Source: Arthrobacter sp. H16F315 (GTDB taxonomy: Bacteria > Actinomycetota > Actinomycetes > Actinomycetales > Micrococcaceae). Taken from it: 64,000 nucleotides of DNA. The first letter of the stretch is position 1. Every line of letters starts with the position of its first letter. Below, in pieces: positions 35,609-47,076 of this stretch. Position numbers and translations under genes: made by a program. The stretch lies in NCBI RefSeq assembly GCF_024124825.1, contig NZ_JAMXSS010000002.1:1922001-1986000 (forward strand), in the 5' to 3' direction. The notes below the pieces were generated by a model. The model saw only the letters and a program-made list of their open reading frames with translations. It was not told where the DNA came from and did no database searches.

Positions 35609-36322
35609 TCAGCTGCGGCTTTCCCACCGGTCAGGCCGGGCGCGGTCCGGCAAATACCCCGGCGCTGACACTCCGCCGGGGTACGGGTCCAGCCGATAGT
35701 CGAAGTGCCCGGCATAGACCAGGACCAGCCCGAGCTGCGGCTGGATCACCCTGACCTGGATCCGGTGCCTTCCGGCGGTGCCTTCCTCCGGCGCCCACCA
35801 CTGTTCGGCGTAGGCCTTAGCGTCCAGCGCGGCCGGCAGGGAAATCCGCAGCGGCCCCAGAAAGAGCCGCGACGCCTCCGATACGCCGCGCAGCCTGCCG
35901 CCGGCGGTGACACTGAGGTTGAGGTCCGTGACCAGCCGCCGGTACCGTCCGACGTAGTCCAGGAGGCCGGACCGGCTGCCGGAGTCATCGAAGCTTGTGG
36001 TGTCGTGGAAGAGCCTGGTGGTGCCCGGGAAGAAGATCTCGCGCCGGGCCGTCAGGCTGGACCGGCCGAAGGGGTCCAGATGGGCGTGGTTCTCGATCCG
36101 GAACGGGATGCCTTCCCCGTACTCCGGGAAAAAGGCCTCCTCGCCGCCGGCGGGACGCAGCAGGGGACGCAGCCAGCTTTGCCGGCAGCCGACCACCTCA
36201 AACACGCCCTCGCCGACGCCGAAATGGCCTGAGCCGGGAGTGAGGGAAAAATACTCCTGCAGCTCCGGCTGCAGCCGGCCGAAGTCGGCGCCGAGGGCCA
36301 GTTGGTAGATCGGGGTGCTCAC
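35609..36322 (-). CDS. DUF4166 domain protein
   Basis: A 237-residue protein matching DUF4166, sometimes found fused to saccharopine-dehydrogenase-like proteins. Features include LPAALDAKAYAEQWWAPEEG and the Gly/Phe-rich IPFRIENHAHLDPFGRSSL segment. I see no signal peptide or membrane helix, and the function is unknown. GTG 36322 is the start because a strong AGGAGG precedes it by 6 bases; the frame extends further without support. It converges with the MetE-like gene and is divergent from mtrA. Confidence 0.68.
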   Translation of the reverse strand: MSTPIYQLALGADFGRLQPELQEYFSLTPGSGHFGVGEGVFEVVGCRQSWLRPLLRPAGGEEAFFPEYGEGIPFRIENHAHLDPFGRSSLTARREIFFPGTTRLFHDTTSFDDSGSRSGLLDYVGRYRRLVTDLNLSVTAGGRLRGVSEASRLFLGPLRISLPAALDAKAYAEQWWAPEEGTAGRHRIQVRVIQPQLGLVLVYAGHFDYRLDPYPGGVSAPGYLPDRARPDRWESRS

Positions 36323-36500
36323 AAGTCCTCCTGGGATGCCTGGCTGGTTGACGTCTTCCTGTCCACAGCATGCGGGACGGCGGCGCATTTGTCACAGCGG
36401 GCCCCGCTTATGGCCCTGTGCGCGGTGCCCGGGCAGGCAGCCGCCATGCCCGGGCAGCGCTGAATACGACAAAGCCATTGCAATAAGGGAATATATACAT

Positions 36501-37175
36501 ATGAAGGCACGCATTCTGATAGTGGACGATGACGAGGCGCTGGCCGAGATGATCGGTATTGTTCTGCGCAATGACGGGTTCGAACCCGTCTTCTGCGCCG
36601 ACGGCGGGCAGGCGCTCGAAGTCTTCCGCTCGTCCAAGCCCGACCTTGTGCTGCTGGACCTTATGCTTCCGGGCATCGACGGCATTGAAGTCTGCCGGCA
36701 GATCCGTGCCGAATCCGATGTTCCAATCGTGATGCTTACTGCCAAGGCGGATACGTCCGATGTGGTCCGCGGGCTTGAGTCCGGCGCCGACGACTATGTC
36801 CCGAAGCCCTTCAAGCCGGCCGAGCTGGTCGCCCGGGTCCGGGCAAGGCTCCGGCCCGGCGACCAGAAGGCGCCGGAGACGCTGCACATCGCCGACGTCA
36901 CTATCGACGTCGCAGGCCACCTCGTGAGCCGCGGGGCCGAGCGCATCTCGCTGACACCGCTGGAATTTGACCTGCTGGTCGCGCTGGCGCGCAAACCCTG
37001 GCAGGTTTTCACCCGGGAACTACTCCTGGAACAGGTCTGGGGCTACCGGCATGCTGCGGACACGCGTCTGGTCAACGTCCACGTCCAGCGGCTCAGGTCA
37101 AAAATAGAACGTGACCCGGAAGCCCCCGAAGTTGTATTGACGGTCCGTGGTGTCGGCTACAAAGCAGGTTCCTGA
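36501..37175 (+). CDS. mtrA: Response regulator MtrA
   Basis: A 224-residue OmpR-family regulator. The receiver domain has the acidic pocket DDDE (9-12), phosphoacceptor Asp53 (LVLLDLMLPGIDG) and the conserved Lys in DDYVPKPFKP. The winged-helix DNA-binding domain ends with RLVNVHVQRLRSKIE and VRGVGYKAG. MtrA controls cell-wall, division and osmotic genes in Actinobacteria. ATG 36501 has AAGGGA 11 bases upstream within an AT-rich stretch. The MtrB frame overlaps its end by 29 bases if the first GTG is used. Confidence 0.95.
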   Translation: MKARILIVDDDEALAEMIGIVLRNDGFEPVFCADGGQALEVFRSSKPDLVLLDLMLPGIDGIEVCRQIRAESDVPIVMLTAKADTSDVVRGLESGADDYVPKPFKPAELVARVRARLRPGDQKAPETLHIADVTIDVAGHLVSRGAERISLTPLEFDLLVALARKPWQVFTRELLLEQVWGYRHAADTRLVNVHVQRLRSKIERDPEAPEVVLTVRGVGYKAGS

Positions 37176-39153
37176 GCCACCGGAGGGCCTCGCCGGAGCA
37201 GCTCCGGTGAGCACCTCGCCGGAGCCGTCCGGCGTCGCGGGACCAGGTACTGCGGCTCCCGCGGCCCCGGCCGCCGCGCACGCGGACGGTCCCGCCGTCC
37301 GCTGGCAGGCCCTGCGGTTCCGGACCCGGCTTTGGATGAAGCGGTCCCGGATCGTGGGCGTGCGGGTTGCCAGGCTGGTCGGCACCGGCTCTTCCCGCCT
37401 GCTTCCGGGTATCCGCTATCTGCTCCGGTCCCTGCACCGCAAATGGCGTCGTTCCATGCAGTTCCGGACCGTCCTGACGACACTGATGCTCGCAATCGCA
37501 TCATTCGCAGTCGTCGGGGCCTATTTGTCCAACCAGATCGCCAATAATCTCTTCCAGGAACGGCTGGCCCAGGCCGAGTCGGAGACACGCTACAACGTCA
37601 AGCAGGTCCAGGACACCTTCGACGGCGCCCAGGTCACCGACCAGTCCAGTGTTATCACCCTCGTTTATGACACTTTGAACGCCGTCGAGGGACGCGGTTC
37701 CGTGATCCAGCGGCGCTACGTCTTCGAAGCCATGCCGGAGCAGACCAAACCGCGCAACCGCTGGGTCGAATCGAGGGCCTCGGACCAGCTCACCATCAGC
37801 GTCATTCCGACCGAGCTGCGCAAGGCGGTGCAGGATTCCGGCAAGGAGCAGTTCTGGGCTTCCACGGAATTCCCGGTGGGTACCGAGGACCGGCCCGGAA
37901 TTGCAGTGGGCAACAAGGTCACCTTCAACGGCACGGTCTACGAGCTGTACCTGATTTATGACCTCAATACGGCACAAAAGACCCTCGACGAGATCCAAAA
38001 CGTACTGCTGGCCGGCGGTGCCGTGCTGGCGCTGCTGATTGGTGCCGTCGCCTGGTATGTGACCCGGAACGTCGTCAGCCCGGTCAGCCATGCCGCACTG
38101 GTGTCCGAGAAACTCGCGGCCGGGCAGTTGCAGGAGCGGATGGTGGTCAAGGGCGAGGATGAGGTGGCCCGGCTTGGCGCGTCCTTTAACCACATGGCCG
38201 CCAGCCTCCAGGAGCAGATCACCCAGCTCGCCACGCTGTCGCAGATGCAGCAGCGATTCGTCTCGGATGTTTCCCACGAACTGCGCACCCCGCTGACCAC
38301 GGTGCGGATGGCCGCCGAGGTGCTCTATGACGCGCGCGACGACTTCGACCCCATCAACAAGCGCTCGGCGGAACTGCTTTATAACCAGGTGGAGCGCTTC
38401 CAGTCCCTGCTTGCCGACCTGCTGGAGATCTCACGCTTCGACGCGGGCGTCGCCACACTCGATGCCGAACCGGGCGACATTGTGCAGCTGGTAGCGCATG
38501 TGATGGAAGGTGTAGCGCCGGTGGCCGCCGAGTACGGCTCCGAGGTCACCCTCAACGCGCCTGCGGGCAGCATCATCGTGGACATGGATGACCGTCGGAT
38601 TGACCGGATCCTGCGCAATCTTGTGCTGAATGCCCTGGAACACAGCGAAGGCCGGCCGGTGAACATCTCGGTGGCGGCCAACGACACCGCCGTCGCTGTC
38701 GCCGTCAGGGACCACGGCATCGGTCTGTCACCGGCGGACGCGGCCCGCGTTTTCGACAGGTTCTGGCGCGCCGATCCGGCGCGGGCGCGCACCACGGGGG
38801 GCAGCGGCCTCGGGTTGTCCATTGCGGCCGAAGACGCCAAACTCCACAACGGCTGGCTGCAGGCGTGGGGACGGAAAGGGGTCGGAGCCAACTTTCGCCT
38901 CACCCTGGCCCTTCGCCAGGGCGAAACCATTGCGAAGTCGCCTCTCCAACTGGAGCCTGTCGACGTCGGGCTCCGTGGCTTGGGGAGCGAGCGGACCATG
39001 CTGCTGCTGGATCCGGTGCCCGTTACACGCGCCGATGCTCCTGCCCCGGCGGCCGGGGACGTCCCCGACGTCGGCACACCGCACATCCGCTCAGCCGACA
39101 CCCGAATCGCGGACCCAGGAACCGCAGTCACCGGAATGAAGGAGGGGCCATGA
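37147..39153 (+). CDS. mtrB: Sensor histidine kinase MtrB
   Basis: A 668-residue membrane kinase partner of MtrA. Two membrane helices flank an extracellular sensor region: about 104-126 ([18 protein letters not shown]) and about 285-308 ([17 protein letters not shown]). A HAMP linker and a HisKA dimerisation helix follow, with phosphorylated His in [16 protein letters not shown] (about 377). The ATPase boxes are [24 protein letters not shown] and GGSGLGLSI. The first GTG at 37147 lies inside mtrA; GTG 37207, with GGAG 9 bases before it, may be the true start, since the extra N-terminus is Pro/Ala low complexity. It overlaps lpqB by 4 bases. Confidence 0.94.
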   Translation: MVSATKQVPEPPEGLAGAAPVSTSPEPSGVAGPGTAAPAAPAAAHADGPAVRWQALRFRTRLWMKRSRIVGVRVARLVGTGSSRLLPGIRYLLRSLHRKWRRSMQFRTVLTTLMLAIASFAVVGAYLSNQIANNLFQERLAQAESETRYNVKQVQDTFDGAQVTDQSSVITLVYDTLNAVEGRGSVIQRRYVFEAMPEQTKPRNRWVESRASDQLTISVIPTELRKAVQDSGKEQFWASTEFPVGTEDRPGIAVGNKVTFNGTVYELYLIYDLNTAQKTLDEIQNVLLAGGAVLALLIGAVAWYVTRNVVSPVSHAALVSEKLAAGQLQERMVVKGEDEVARLGASFNHMAASLQEQITQLATLSQMQQRFVSDVSHELRTPLTTVRMAAEVLYDARDDFDPINKRSAELLYNQVERFQSLLADLLEISRFDAGVATLDAEPGDIVQLVAHVMEGVAPVAAEYGSEVTLNAPAGSIIVDMDDRRIDRILRNLVLNALEHSEGRPVNISVAANDTAVAVAVRDHGIGLSPADAARVFDRFWRADPARARTTGGSGLGLSIAAEDAKLHNGWLQAWGRKGVGANFRLTLALRQGETIAKSPLQLEPVDVGLRGLGSERTMLLLDPVPVTRADAPAPAAGDVPDVGTPHIRSADTRIADPGTAVTGMKEGP

Positions 39154-40838
39154 ACGGAGCCGCATGGAAAGGCCACCGAGCGGCGGCCGTGCTGCTGGCG
39201 CTTCTGCTGTTCCTGCTGACATCGTGTGCCCAGATCCCGCGCTCGGGCCCGGTGGGAAAGAGCACCGACGAAAGTGCAGGGAACCCCAATAATGCCCCTG
39301 TGTTCTTCCCCTCGGCCCCGCGTGAGGGGGCCGGGCCGGAGTCCGTGATCGAAGACTTCTACCTCGCCGGCAGCGGCTATGAAGACGACTACGCGGTGGC
39401 GCGCCAATACTTGACCCAGGCGTCCTCAGTGACTTGGAAGCCGGACCAGCGGGTGCTTGTGTTCCGTTCCGCCCGTGTTGTCCCGACCGCTGTCGAGAAC
39501 GTCTTCAACTACGAACTTGACGTGTCCTACTCCGTCGACGCGGACGGAGTCGCGACCCGGCTGCCGGAGGGAACCAAGGAGAATATTCCCGCTACGCTGA
39601 CCAAGGTTGACGGTGAATGGCGGATTGCGGAGCTCCCGGACGGTACGGCGATTCCGGAAGAGACGTTCAAAGTAATCTATGGCGCCTATCCGATCTATTT
39701 CTATGACCCGACGTTCACCTACGCGGTGCCGGATGTCCGGTGGTTCATCCGGAAGAAGACCGTCAAGGCCATGACAAGTGCCCTCCTCGCGGGTCCGGCC
39801 CCGTATCTCAAGGGGGCCGTGGTCAGCGCCTTCCCGTCCGGCATCAAGCTGGCCCGCGAGTCCGTGCCGGTCGTCTCCGGTGCCGCCCAGGTAGACCTTT
39901 CGGCGAAGGACCTTGTGGAGGCTTCCAACGAGGACCGGCTGCGGATGCAGACCCAACTTTCGCTGACGTTCCGCAGCCAGCCCGATGTCATCAACGTCGA
40001 GCTCCGCGCCAACCAGGACCTGGTACGCGTAGACGACAACGGTTCGGTTGTCCCGCCGATCCGGGACAAGAACGTACCGGGCCGCCAGATCGCCGTGAGC
40101 GAGAACGACCTGGTCCGGTACGAGAACAACAGGATCTCGCCGCTTCCCGGCATCCAGTCTGTATCGGCGCTGGCGCCGCGGGCCCCGGCGGAGTCGCCCG
40201 TGTCGCAGACCGCGGCCTTCCTCAACGCGGGGCGCGGGACGCTGTACTCCATCGTGCCGGGACAGCCCGCCAGGGCGCTCGCTACCCGCGCTACGCTGAC
40301 CCGCCCGTCCTTTGACCGGTACGACTGGGTCTGGACGGCCGGGCCGGGGGCCAACGGCGCCACCGAAATGGTCGCCCACCGGCCAGTCGGCGTCGCCGAA
40401 GGAGCCAGCGTCCCCGCGGTCACCCTGGCGCCGGCATGGCTCGCCGGGCGGTCCGTCAAGGAGTTCAGGGTTTCCCGCGAGGGCACCCGCGCCCTCATTC
40501 TCACGCAGCAGAACGGCAAGACCAAAGTTCAGATCGCCGGTATCGTCCGGGCCGCGGACGGTACCCCAAAGGAACTGACCGTGCCGACCACCCTGCTGGC
40601 GACGAATGATCCGGATCAGGGCGTGTGGGTGGATGACACGACGGTCGCCGTGATGAAGGGCTCCACCAGCGGATCCGTCACTCCCGAGCTGCTCTCACTC
40701 ACCGCGTCCGAGCCGCAGCCGCTCGCGCCGTGGCCTGGGCTCACCGCACTCAGCGCCGGGAACGGCAGCGAGGAAATCTATGCCCAGTCCGGGGAAGGGA
40801 TCTTCCAGCGGCTCGGTAACGGCTGGGCCCCCAGCTGA
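39150..40838 (+). CDS. lpqB: Lipoprotein LpqB
   Basis: A 562-residue lipoprotein that modulates MtrB signalling and cell-wall integrity in Actinobacteria. The signal peptide ends in the lipobox LLTSC (Cys26), followed by the family opening [10 protein letters not shown] GerMN-type domain lies in the middle ([20 protein letters not shown]). A beta-propeller-like C-terminal half follows. ATG 39150 overlaps the mtrB stop (ATGA) with GGAGGGG just before it, so mtrA-mtrB-lpqB is a coupled operon. This gene order is conserved in mycobacteria. Confidence 0.93.
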   Translation: MNGAAWKGHRAAAVLLALLLFLLTSCAQIPRSGPVGKSTDESAGNPNNAPVFFPSAPREGAGPESVIEDFYLAGSGYEDDYAVARQYLTQASSVTWKPDQRVLVFRSARVVPTAVENVFNYELDVSYSVDADGVATRLPEGTKENIPATLTKVDGEWRIAELPDGTAIPEETFKVIYGAYPIYFYDPTFTYAVPDVRWFIRKKTVKAMTSALLAGPAPYLKGAVVSAFPSGIKLARESVPVVSGAAQVDLSAKDLVEASNEDRLRMQTQLSLTFRSQPDVINVELRANQDLVRVDDNGSVVPPIRDKNVPGRQIAVSENDLVRYENNRISPLPGIQSVSALAPRAPAESPVSQTAAFLNAGRGTLYSIVPGQPARALATRATLTRPSFDRYDWVWTAGPGANGATEMVAHRPVGVAEGASVPAVTLAPAWLAGRSVKEFRVSREGTRALILTQQNGKTKVQIAGIVRAADGTPKELTVPTTLLATNDPDQGVWVDDTTVAVMKGSTSGSVTPELLSLTASEPQPLAPWPGLTALSAGNGSEEIYAQSGEGIFQRLGNGWAPS

Positions 40839-40958
40839 AGGGGCCGATCGATCCGTCCTATCCGGGTTAGCGGCCGCACCTGACGGGACCGCCGGCGGTT
40901 CCGCACATAGCTGAGTCAAGGACTGCCGACGGGCGCTGCGGGGGCGCACAGTTGGGGG

Positions 40959-42008
40959 ATGGGCACATCCAGGGAATCCAGAGGCCGCCGCGGGGCAAGG
41001 GCGGCAGCTGGGCACGACGGCAGCGCCGGCGCTGAGCCGCACACAGGTGCACACAGCGCAGCCGGAGCCGCACGGCGGACCCAACGCGCAGTCGACCCCG
41101 ACCTGGTTGCTGCCGCAGCTTCTGCGGCGAGACACCGTGGCGCCTACCGCCTGCCGCTGGCACGGCTGGCGGCGGGGGCCGCCGCCGCTGCCGCCGAAGT
41201 CCTGGCACTTGTGGCCCCGGTGGAGTGTGTCTGTTGCGGGGCCGAAGACATGGCGCTCTGCGGCGGCTGCGAACGGCAGGTCCGGCTGTTGATGCGCCAA
41301 CCATTCCGGGCAGAAGCGCAGGCCCCGGCACTGATGGACGTCGACGGCGCCGTGATCCTTCCGGTGGTGGCTGCCGGCGCTTACCGCGCGGAGTTGGCGC
41401 AGACCGTGCTGTCGTTCAAGAGCTACGGGCAGCGGCAGCTCGCCGAGGTATTGTCCAAAGGCCTGGCCCGGGCCATCCGCGACGCCGCCGGGGAGTCCCA
41501 GGGACTGCTCCTTGTACCCGTCCCGACCAGCAGCAGCGCCTACCGGAAGCGCGGCTTCAGCCCAATCCACGTGCTGCTCCGCAGGGCGGGAAAGCCAAGG
41601 AAGCCGGGAGCCAGGCAGCACCCGGGATTCACCATTGTCCACGCACTCCGGAAGACGTGGCCGCGGTTCCCGGCGTGCGGGCCGTCATCAGGTGGGCAGG
41701 GCGGCCAGAAGGGACTGGGGCGCCGGGACAGGGTGCAGCGGGTGCAGGGAACCATGCGGGTTCGCCGCTGGCCGTTCAATCCCGAGGTGGACGGCCGGGC
41801 GTGCATCATCGTTGACGACGTGCTCACCACCGGGGCCACGTTGGCCGAGGCCAGCCGGGCGTTGCATGCGGCCGGTGCGGTGGTGCGGGGCGCCGTAGTC
41901 CTCGCCGCGACACGCCCGCCGGTCACATTGGGCTTGCCCGGTCCGGACGGCGCCGTAGCAGGGAAACGGCCCGTCAACGAAAAAAATAAACCAAAAAAGG
42001 ATGAATAA
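40959..42008 (+). CDS. comF: ComF family phosphoribosyltransferase-like protein
   Basis: 349 residues. Positions about 85-110 hold a zinc-finger-like CVCCG...CGGC pair. The phosphoribosyltransferase core has the PRPP loop CIIVDDVLTTGATLAEA (about 283-299) and the upstream LVPVPTSSSAYRKRGFSP. ComF proteins help natural transformation in some Gram-positives, but in Actinobacteria the role is unproven. The first 70 residues are Ala/Arg low complexity, so a later start is possible. The KNKPKKDE-type tail is strongly basic and acidic. It sits between lpqB and hpf as in mycobacteria. Confidence 0.85.
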   Translation: MGTSRESRGRRGARAAAGHDGSAGAEPHTGAHSAAGAARRTQRAVDPDLVAAAASAARHRGAYRLPLARLAAGAAAAAAEVLALVAPVECVCCGAEDMALCGGCERQVRLLMRQPFRAEAQAPALMDVDGAVILPVVAAGAYRAELAQTVLSFKSYGQRQLAEVLSKGLARAIRDAAGESQGLLLVPVPTSSSAYRKRGFSPIHVLLRRAGKPRKPGARQHPGFTIVHALRKTWPRFPACGPSSGGQGGQKGLGRRDRVQRVQGTMRVRRWPFNPEVDGRACIIVDDVLTTGATLAEASRALHAAGAVVRGAVVLAATRPPVTLGLPGPDGAVAGKRPVNEKNKPKKDE

Positions 42009-42151
42009 GAGGGGTGTATGAACTAACGTCGAAGATGGGTACCAAGAACAGATGTACCTGTCGATGGCGGCTCGGAAAGGGGCTCGACTGTCAGTCAGAT
42101 CAGCCTCGGGAAGTGCCGTCGTCGTGTCACCGAAGTCATTTGGAGGGCACC

Positions 42152-42877
42152 ATGGAGTTCATGATCAGCGGACGTAATTTGACGGTCTCGGACCGGTTCC
42201 GCGAATACGCTGACGAGAAGATCTCGAAGATCGCGTCGCTCGGGGACAAGGTCCAGAGGGTGGACGCGAAGGTTTCCAAGGAGACCAAGGCCCGGCAGAC
42301 GGACGAGATGCTCACGGTTGAGCTGACCGTCCTGGGTCGTGGCCCCGTGATTCGTGCCGAAGCCAGCGCCGCCGACAAATTCGCCGCGTTCGATCTCGCC
42401 TATAACAAGCTTCTGGAGCGCCTGCGCCGGGCGAAGGACCGCAAGAAGGTCCACCACGGCCGGCACACCCCCAAGTCCGTGACCGAGGCGACGGCGTCGC
42501 TTGAGCCCGCGAGCACCAGCGAGCCCCTCTACGAAGAGGCGAGCCACTGGCAGGAGTCGAAGCCGGCCCCCGATGAGAAATCGCCGTACGAGGTCGAAAA
42601 CGATATCCCCGCCGGAGACTCACCCGTGCTGATCCGTCGGAAGGTCTTTCCCGCGGCGTCCCTCACGCTCGACGACGCCGTCGACAACATGGAGCTTGTC
42701 GGTCACGACTTCTACCTCTTCGTGGACAAGGAGACGAAGGCTCCGTCCGTCGTCTACCGCCGTGAGGGCTGGACCTACGGCGTGATCTCCCTTGACCAGA
42801 CCTGCGAGCCGGGGCAAGCCCCGCTGGAAGAAAAGATCATCGCCTACCGCTCCGAGGATGAGCCGGCCAGCGCATAA
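42152..42877 (+). CDS. hpf: Ribosome hibernation promoting factor, long form
   Basis: A 241-residue long HPF/RaiA. The N-terminal S30AE domain (MISGRNLTVSDRFREYADEK, then KFAAFDLAYNKLLERLRRAKD) blocks the tRNA and mRNA sites of idle ribosomes. An acidic linker follows. The C-terminal dimerisation domain (VLIRRKVFPAASLTLDDAVD, HDFYLFVDKE, PSVVYRREGWTYGVI) joins two 70S ribosomes into 100S particles. ATG 42152 has TGGAGGG upstream; the open frame back to 42014 is not needed. Expression in stationary phase is expected from the family. Confidence 0.94.
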   Translation: MEFMISGRNLTVSDRFREYADEKISKIASLGDKVQRVDAKVSKETKARQTDEMLTVELTVLGRGPVIRAEASAADKFAAFDLAYNKLLERLRRAKDRKKVHHGRHTPKSVTEATASLEPASTSEPLYEEASHWQESKPAPDEKSPYEVENDIPAGDSPVLIRRKVFPAASLTLDDAVDNMELVGHDFYLFVDKETKAPSVVYRREGWTYGVISLDQTCEPGQAPLEEKIIAYRSEDEPASA

Positions 42878-42909
42878 GCTGGAGCTGACCGTTCAACGAA
42901 GGGACTGAC

Positions 42910-44169
42910 GTGCCGGAAGCGCTGAGCCTCACGCAGGCGCGGCGGATCGCACTGGCAGCCCAGGGATTGGACAAGGTACGGCCCGCCGGACCCGTGAGTT
43001 CACGGGCGGTGGGCCGTACTTTTGCCCGTCTCCAGCTTGTCCAGATCGACTCCGTGAATGTGTTGTCCCGGAGCCACTACCTGCCGTTCTTCTCCCGTCT
43101 GGGGAACTACGACCGCGCCATCCTTCAGCGAATGGCGGGGACCCATCCGCGCCGGATGATGGAGTACTGGGCCCACGAGGCCAGTTTCATCCGGCCCGAC
43201 CATTTCCAGGACCTGGTCCTGTGGCAAAGCCGGAAATGGGTGGGGGCGCATTCCATGGACCCCCAACTGCGCAGCGGGGTCGCGTCCCGGGTGCTGGAGG
43301 CGCTGGCGGACGGCAGGCCGATGACCGCCGCCGAACTCACCGCACGCCTGGGCCACGTGGAGGCCCGGCAGCGGGACAACTGGGGCTGGAACTGGAACGC
43401 CGTCAAAATGGTCCTCGAACACCTGTTTGAGGCGGGCATCATTTCGGCTGCGTCACGCACGGAATCGTTCGAGCGGCGCTACACCCTTACCGCCAGGGTC
43501 CTGCCTGAACGGCCCACACCGCCGTCAAGCCTCCCGACCACCGACTCATCCCGGGCCGCTGCGCTGGTGCGTCTGATCGATGCGGCCGCCCGTGCCCACG
43601 GGATCGGCACACTGCGGTGCTTTGCCGATTACTTCCGGACGCCCCTGCGTGCATCGGCCCTGGCCGTGGACCACCTGGTCCGCGCCGGCAGCCTGCTGCC
43701 TGTCACCGTGACCGGCTGGAATAAGCCCGTCTACCGGCATATCGAGGCAAAACTGCCCCGCACGGCCACCGGCCGTGCGCTGCTGAGCCCTTTCGACTCG
43801 CTGGTCTTTGAGCGGCGCCGGCTGGAGGCCCTGTTCGGCTTCCACTACCGCATCGAGATCTACACTCCGGAACCGAAGCGCCGCTACGGCTACTATGTGC
43901 TGCCGTTCCTGCTGCGGGACGGGATCGTGGCCCGCGTCGACCTCAAAGCCGATCGATCCAACGGCATCCTGCTGGCGAGGGCGGCCCACGCCGAACCCGA
44001 CGCTCCGTCCGACACCGCCGTCGAACTCGCCGCTGAACTGCGGCTCATGGCAGAGTGGTTGGAACTGGACCGGATAGTTGTTTCCCAGAAAGGGGACCTG
44101 GCAGCGGCGCTGGCAGCAGCAGTGTCCGAGGCAGGGAGCGGGCTATCCGCTAAGAGGGGACAGGCGTAA
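42910..44169 (+). CDS. AlkZ/YcaQ-like winged-helix DNA glycosylase
   Basis: A 419-residue HTH_42 protein. The catalytic-type motif QIDSVNVLSRSHYLPFFSRL (QxD plus the SRSH segment) matches AlkZ/YcaQ enzymes, which unhook interstrand crosslinks or remove bulky N-glycosidic adducts. Other family segments are RMMEYWAHEASFI and RRRLEALFGFHYRIEIYTP, then RRYGYYVLPFLL. It starts at GTG 42910 and lies 32 bases after hpf on the same strand, 70 bases before secA. The substrate specificity is inferred only. Confidence 0.85.
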   Translation: MPEALSLTQARRIALAAQGLDKVRPAGPVSSRAVGRTFARLQLVQIDSVNVLSRSHYLPFFSRLGNYDRAILQRMAGTHPRRMMEYWAHEASFIRPDHFQDLVLWQSRKWVGAHSMDPQLRSGVASRVLEALADGRPMTAAELTARLGHVEARQRDNWGWNWNAVKMVLEHLFEAGIISAASRTESFERRYTLTARVLPERPTPPSSLPTTDSSRAAALVRLIDAAARAHGIGTLRCFADYFRTPLRASALAVDHLVRAGSLLPVTVTGWNKPVYRHIEAKLPRTATGRALLSPFDSLVFERRRLEALFGFHYRIEIYTPEPKRRYGYYVLPFLLRDGIVARVDLKADRSNGILLARAAHAEPDAPSDTAVELAAELRLMAEWLELDRIVVSQKGDLAAALAAAVSEAGSGLSAKRGQA

Positions 44170-44239
44170 CCGGCCCTGCGTCTCTCCCGTAGACTAAATA
44201 CGCCAGAATTCGGCAGCTTGAGACTGGGAGCAACTTCAC

Positions 44240-46976
44240 GTGGCATCACTTATCGAAAAACTTCTCCGCACGGGTGACAAAAAAACCCTGAGGCAACTGC
44301 GGAACTATGCCGATTCCATTAATGCCCTGGAAAGCTCCTTCCAGACCTTCAGCGACGCTGAATTGCGCGAAGAGACGGACCGTCTGCGCGCGCGCCACGG
44401 TGATGGCGAGATATTGGACGATCTGCTGCCCGAGGCCTTCGCTGCCGTTCGCGAAGCCTCCTCCCGGACCCTTGGCATGCGCCATTTCGACGTCCAGCTG
44501 ATGGGTGGCGCCGCCCTGCACCTGGGCAACATTGCCGAAATGAAAACCGGTGAAGGCAAGACCCTCGTGGCCACCGCTCCGGCCTACCTGAACGCCCTCA
44601 CCGGCAACGGTGTGCACGTCATCACGGTGAACGACTACCTGGCTGAGTACCAGTCTGATCTGATGGGGCGGGTGTTTCGGTTCCTCGGCCTGAGCAGCGG
44701 CTGCATCCTGTCAAACCAGGATCCTGCCGTACGCCGCCAGCAATACTCTGCGGATATCACTTACGGCACCAACAACGAATTCGGGTTCGACTACTTGCGC
44801 GACAACATGGCGTGGGACCAATCCGAACTGGTCCAGCGCGGCCACCACTTTGCCATAGTCGATGAGGTGGACTCCATCCTCATCGATGAGGCCCGGACCC
44901 CGCTCATCATCTCCGGGCCGGCCCAGGGTGACACCAACCGCTGGTACAGCGAGTTCGCTAAGGTCGTCACCCGGCTTCAGTCCGAGGAGGACTACGAAGT
45001 CGACGAGAAGAAGCGCACCGTCGGTGTGCTTGAGGCTGGCATCGAGAAGGTCGAGGACTACCTCGGTATCCACAACCTGTACGAGTCCGCTAACACCCCG
45101 CTGATCGGCTTCCTGAACAACGCCATCAAGGCCAAGGAACTGTTCAAGCGGGACAAGGACTACGTCATCCTGGACGGTGAAGTGCTGATCGTGGACGAGC
45201 ACACCGGCCGCATCCTCGCCGGCCGCCGTTACAACGAGGGTATGCACCAGGCGATTGAGGCCAAAGAAGGCGTCGAGATCAAGGCCGAGAACCAGACTCT
45301 CGCCACGGTTACGCTGCAGAACTATTTCCGCATGTACAACAAGCTCGCGGGCATGACCGGCACCGCCGAAACTGAAGCCGCCGAGTTTATGAGCACCTAC
45401 AAGCTCGGCGTTGTTGCGATCCCCACCAACCGGGACATGCAGCGCATCGACCAGGCGGACCTGGTCTACAAGAACGAGGCGGTTAAGTTCGACGCCGTCG
45501 TCAAGGACATCGCTGAACGACACGAGCAGGGCCAGCCGGTCCTCGTCGGCACCACAAGCGTCGAGAAGAGTGAATACCTCTCCCGGCTCCTTGCCAAGGA
45601 GGGTGTCCGCCACGAGGTCCTGAACGCCAAGAACCACGCCCGGGAGGCCGCGATCGTCGCCCAGGCAGGCCGCAAGGGGGCCGTCACGGTTGCGACCAAC
45701 ATGGCCGGACGAGGTACCGACATCATGCTCGGCGGCAACGCCGAGTTCACCGCCGTTGCCGAACTGGCTCAGCGCGGGCTCGACCCGGAGGAGAACTCCG
45801 AAGAATACGAGGCCGCCTGGCCGGCCGCTTTCGAGGCTGCCAAACAGGCCGTCAAGGACGAGCACGCGGAAGTCCTCAGCTTTGGCGGCCTTTATGTGCT
45901 GGGCACCGAACGGCACGAATCGCGCCGGATCGACAACCAGCTCCGCGGCCGTTCCGGCCGTCAGGGCGACCCGGGCGAGTCCCGGTTCTACCTGTCGCTG
46001 ACCGATGACTTGATGCGTCTGTTCAACTCCGGCGCCGCGGAACGCCTGATGAGCAGCTCAGTGCCTGACGACGTTGCACTCGAATCCAAGCTCGTCTCTC
46101 GTGCGATCGCCTCTGCCCAGGGCCAGGTGGAGGGCCGCAACGCCGAACAGCGAAAGAACGTCCTGAAGTACGACGACGTGCTGAACCGCCAGCGTGAGGC
46201 CATCTATGGTGATCGCCGGCGCATTCTCGAAGGGGACGACCTTCATGAGAAGGTCCAGTTCTTCCTGGAAGATACGATCAATGCCTTCATCGAGCAAGCC
46301 ACGGCAGAGGGTACCGGCGACGACTGGGACTTCAACCTTCTCTGGTCCAACCTCAAAACCCTGTACCCGGTCAGCGTTACGCCGCGCGAGGTCATTGACG
46401 AGGCCGGTGGAAAGCCGCGGGTCACGGTGGAGTTCCTTTAAGGAGGAGATCCTCTCCGACGCACGTCTGGTTTACCAGGCACGCGAAGAGGCTATCGGCC
46501 AGACGAGCATGCGCGAACTTGAGCGCCGGGTCGTCCTTTCGGTGATCGGCCGAAAATGGCAGGAACACCTCTACGAGATGGACTACCTGAAGGAAGGCAT
46601 TGGGCTGCGCGCCATGGCCCAGCGCGATCCTCTGGTGGAATACCAGCGCGAGGGCTTTATTATGTTCCAGGCCATGATGGAGGCCATCCGCGAGGAAAGC
46701 GTGGGGTTCCTGTTCAACCTTGAGGTTGAGGTGACCCCTGCCGAGGACGTCGTAGTTGCGGACGACGCCGGGCAGCACACCGAACATCACGAGCCGCAGA
46801 TTCGTGCTGCCGGGCTGGAAGCCCCCGAAAAGCCGGCGCAGCTGCAGTACACGGCCCCGGGTGAGGACGGTTCGGCCCAGACCCGGGTGGAGGCCAAGTC
46901 CTCCGGCCGCTCGGGGAACCCGGCCAAGGCTGCCCAGGATGCCCAGCGTCGCGCCAACAAGAAGAGGAAGCGCTAG
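44240..46976 (+). CDS. secA: Preprotein translocase ATPase SecA (one frameshift)
   Basis: Drives Sec-dependent export of unfolded preproteins through SecYEG. Walker A is in [20 protein letters not shown] (about 100-119). The DEAD-like [19 protein letters not shown] follows. [12 protein letters not shown] and [16 protein letters not shown] are the motor 2 motifs. The frame stops at 46441 after VTVEFL, just before the conserved helical scaffold [19 protein letters not shown] in another frame. Removing one T from the TTT at 46437-46439 reads VEFLKEEILSD and gives 911 residues. The gene is essential, so this is almost certainly a sequence error. The C-terminus lacks the zinc-binding tail and ends ANKKRKR, usual in Actinobacteria. 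A weak 8-bp stem (46984-47006) follows. Confidence 0.93.
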
Positions 46977-47076
46977 CTGAACGGCTGCGGCGTAGCCGGC
47001 CGCAGCTAGGTTCTCCTCCTTCCGCCGGGTCCATGGGGAAGCCTGGCCGGTGATAACTGGCCTTGTGCCTCGGCAA

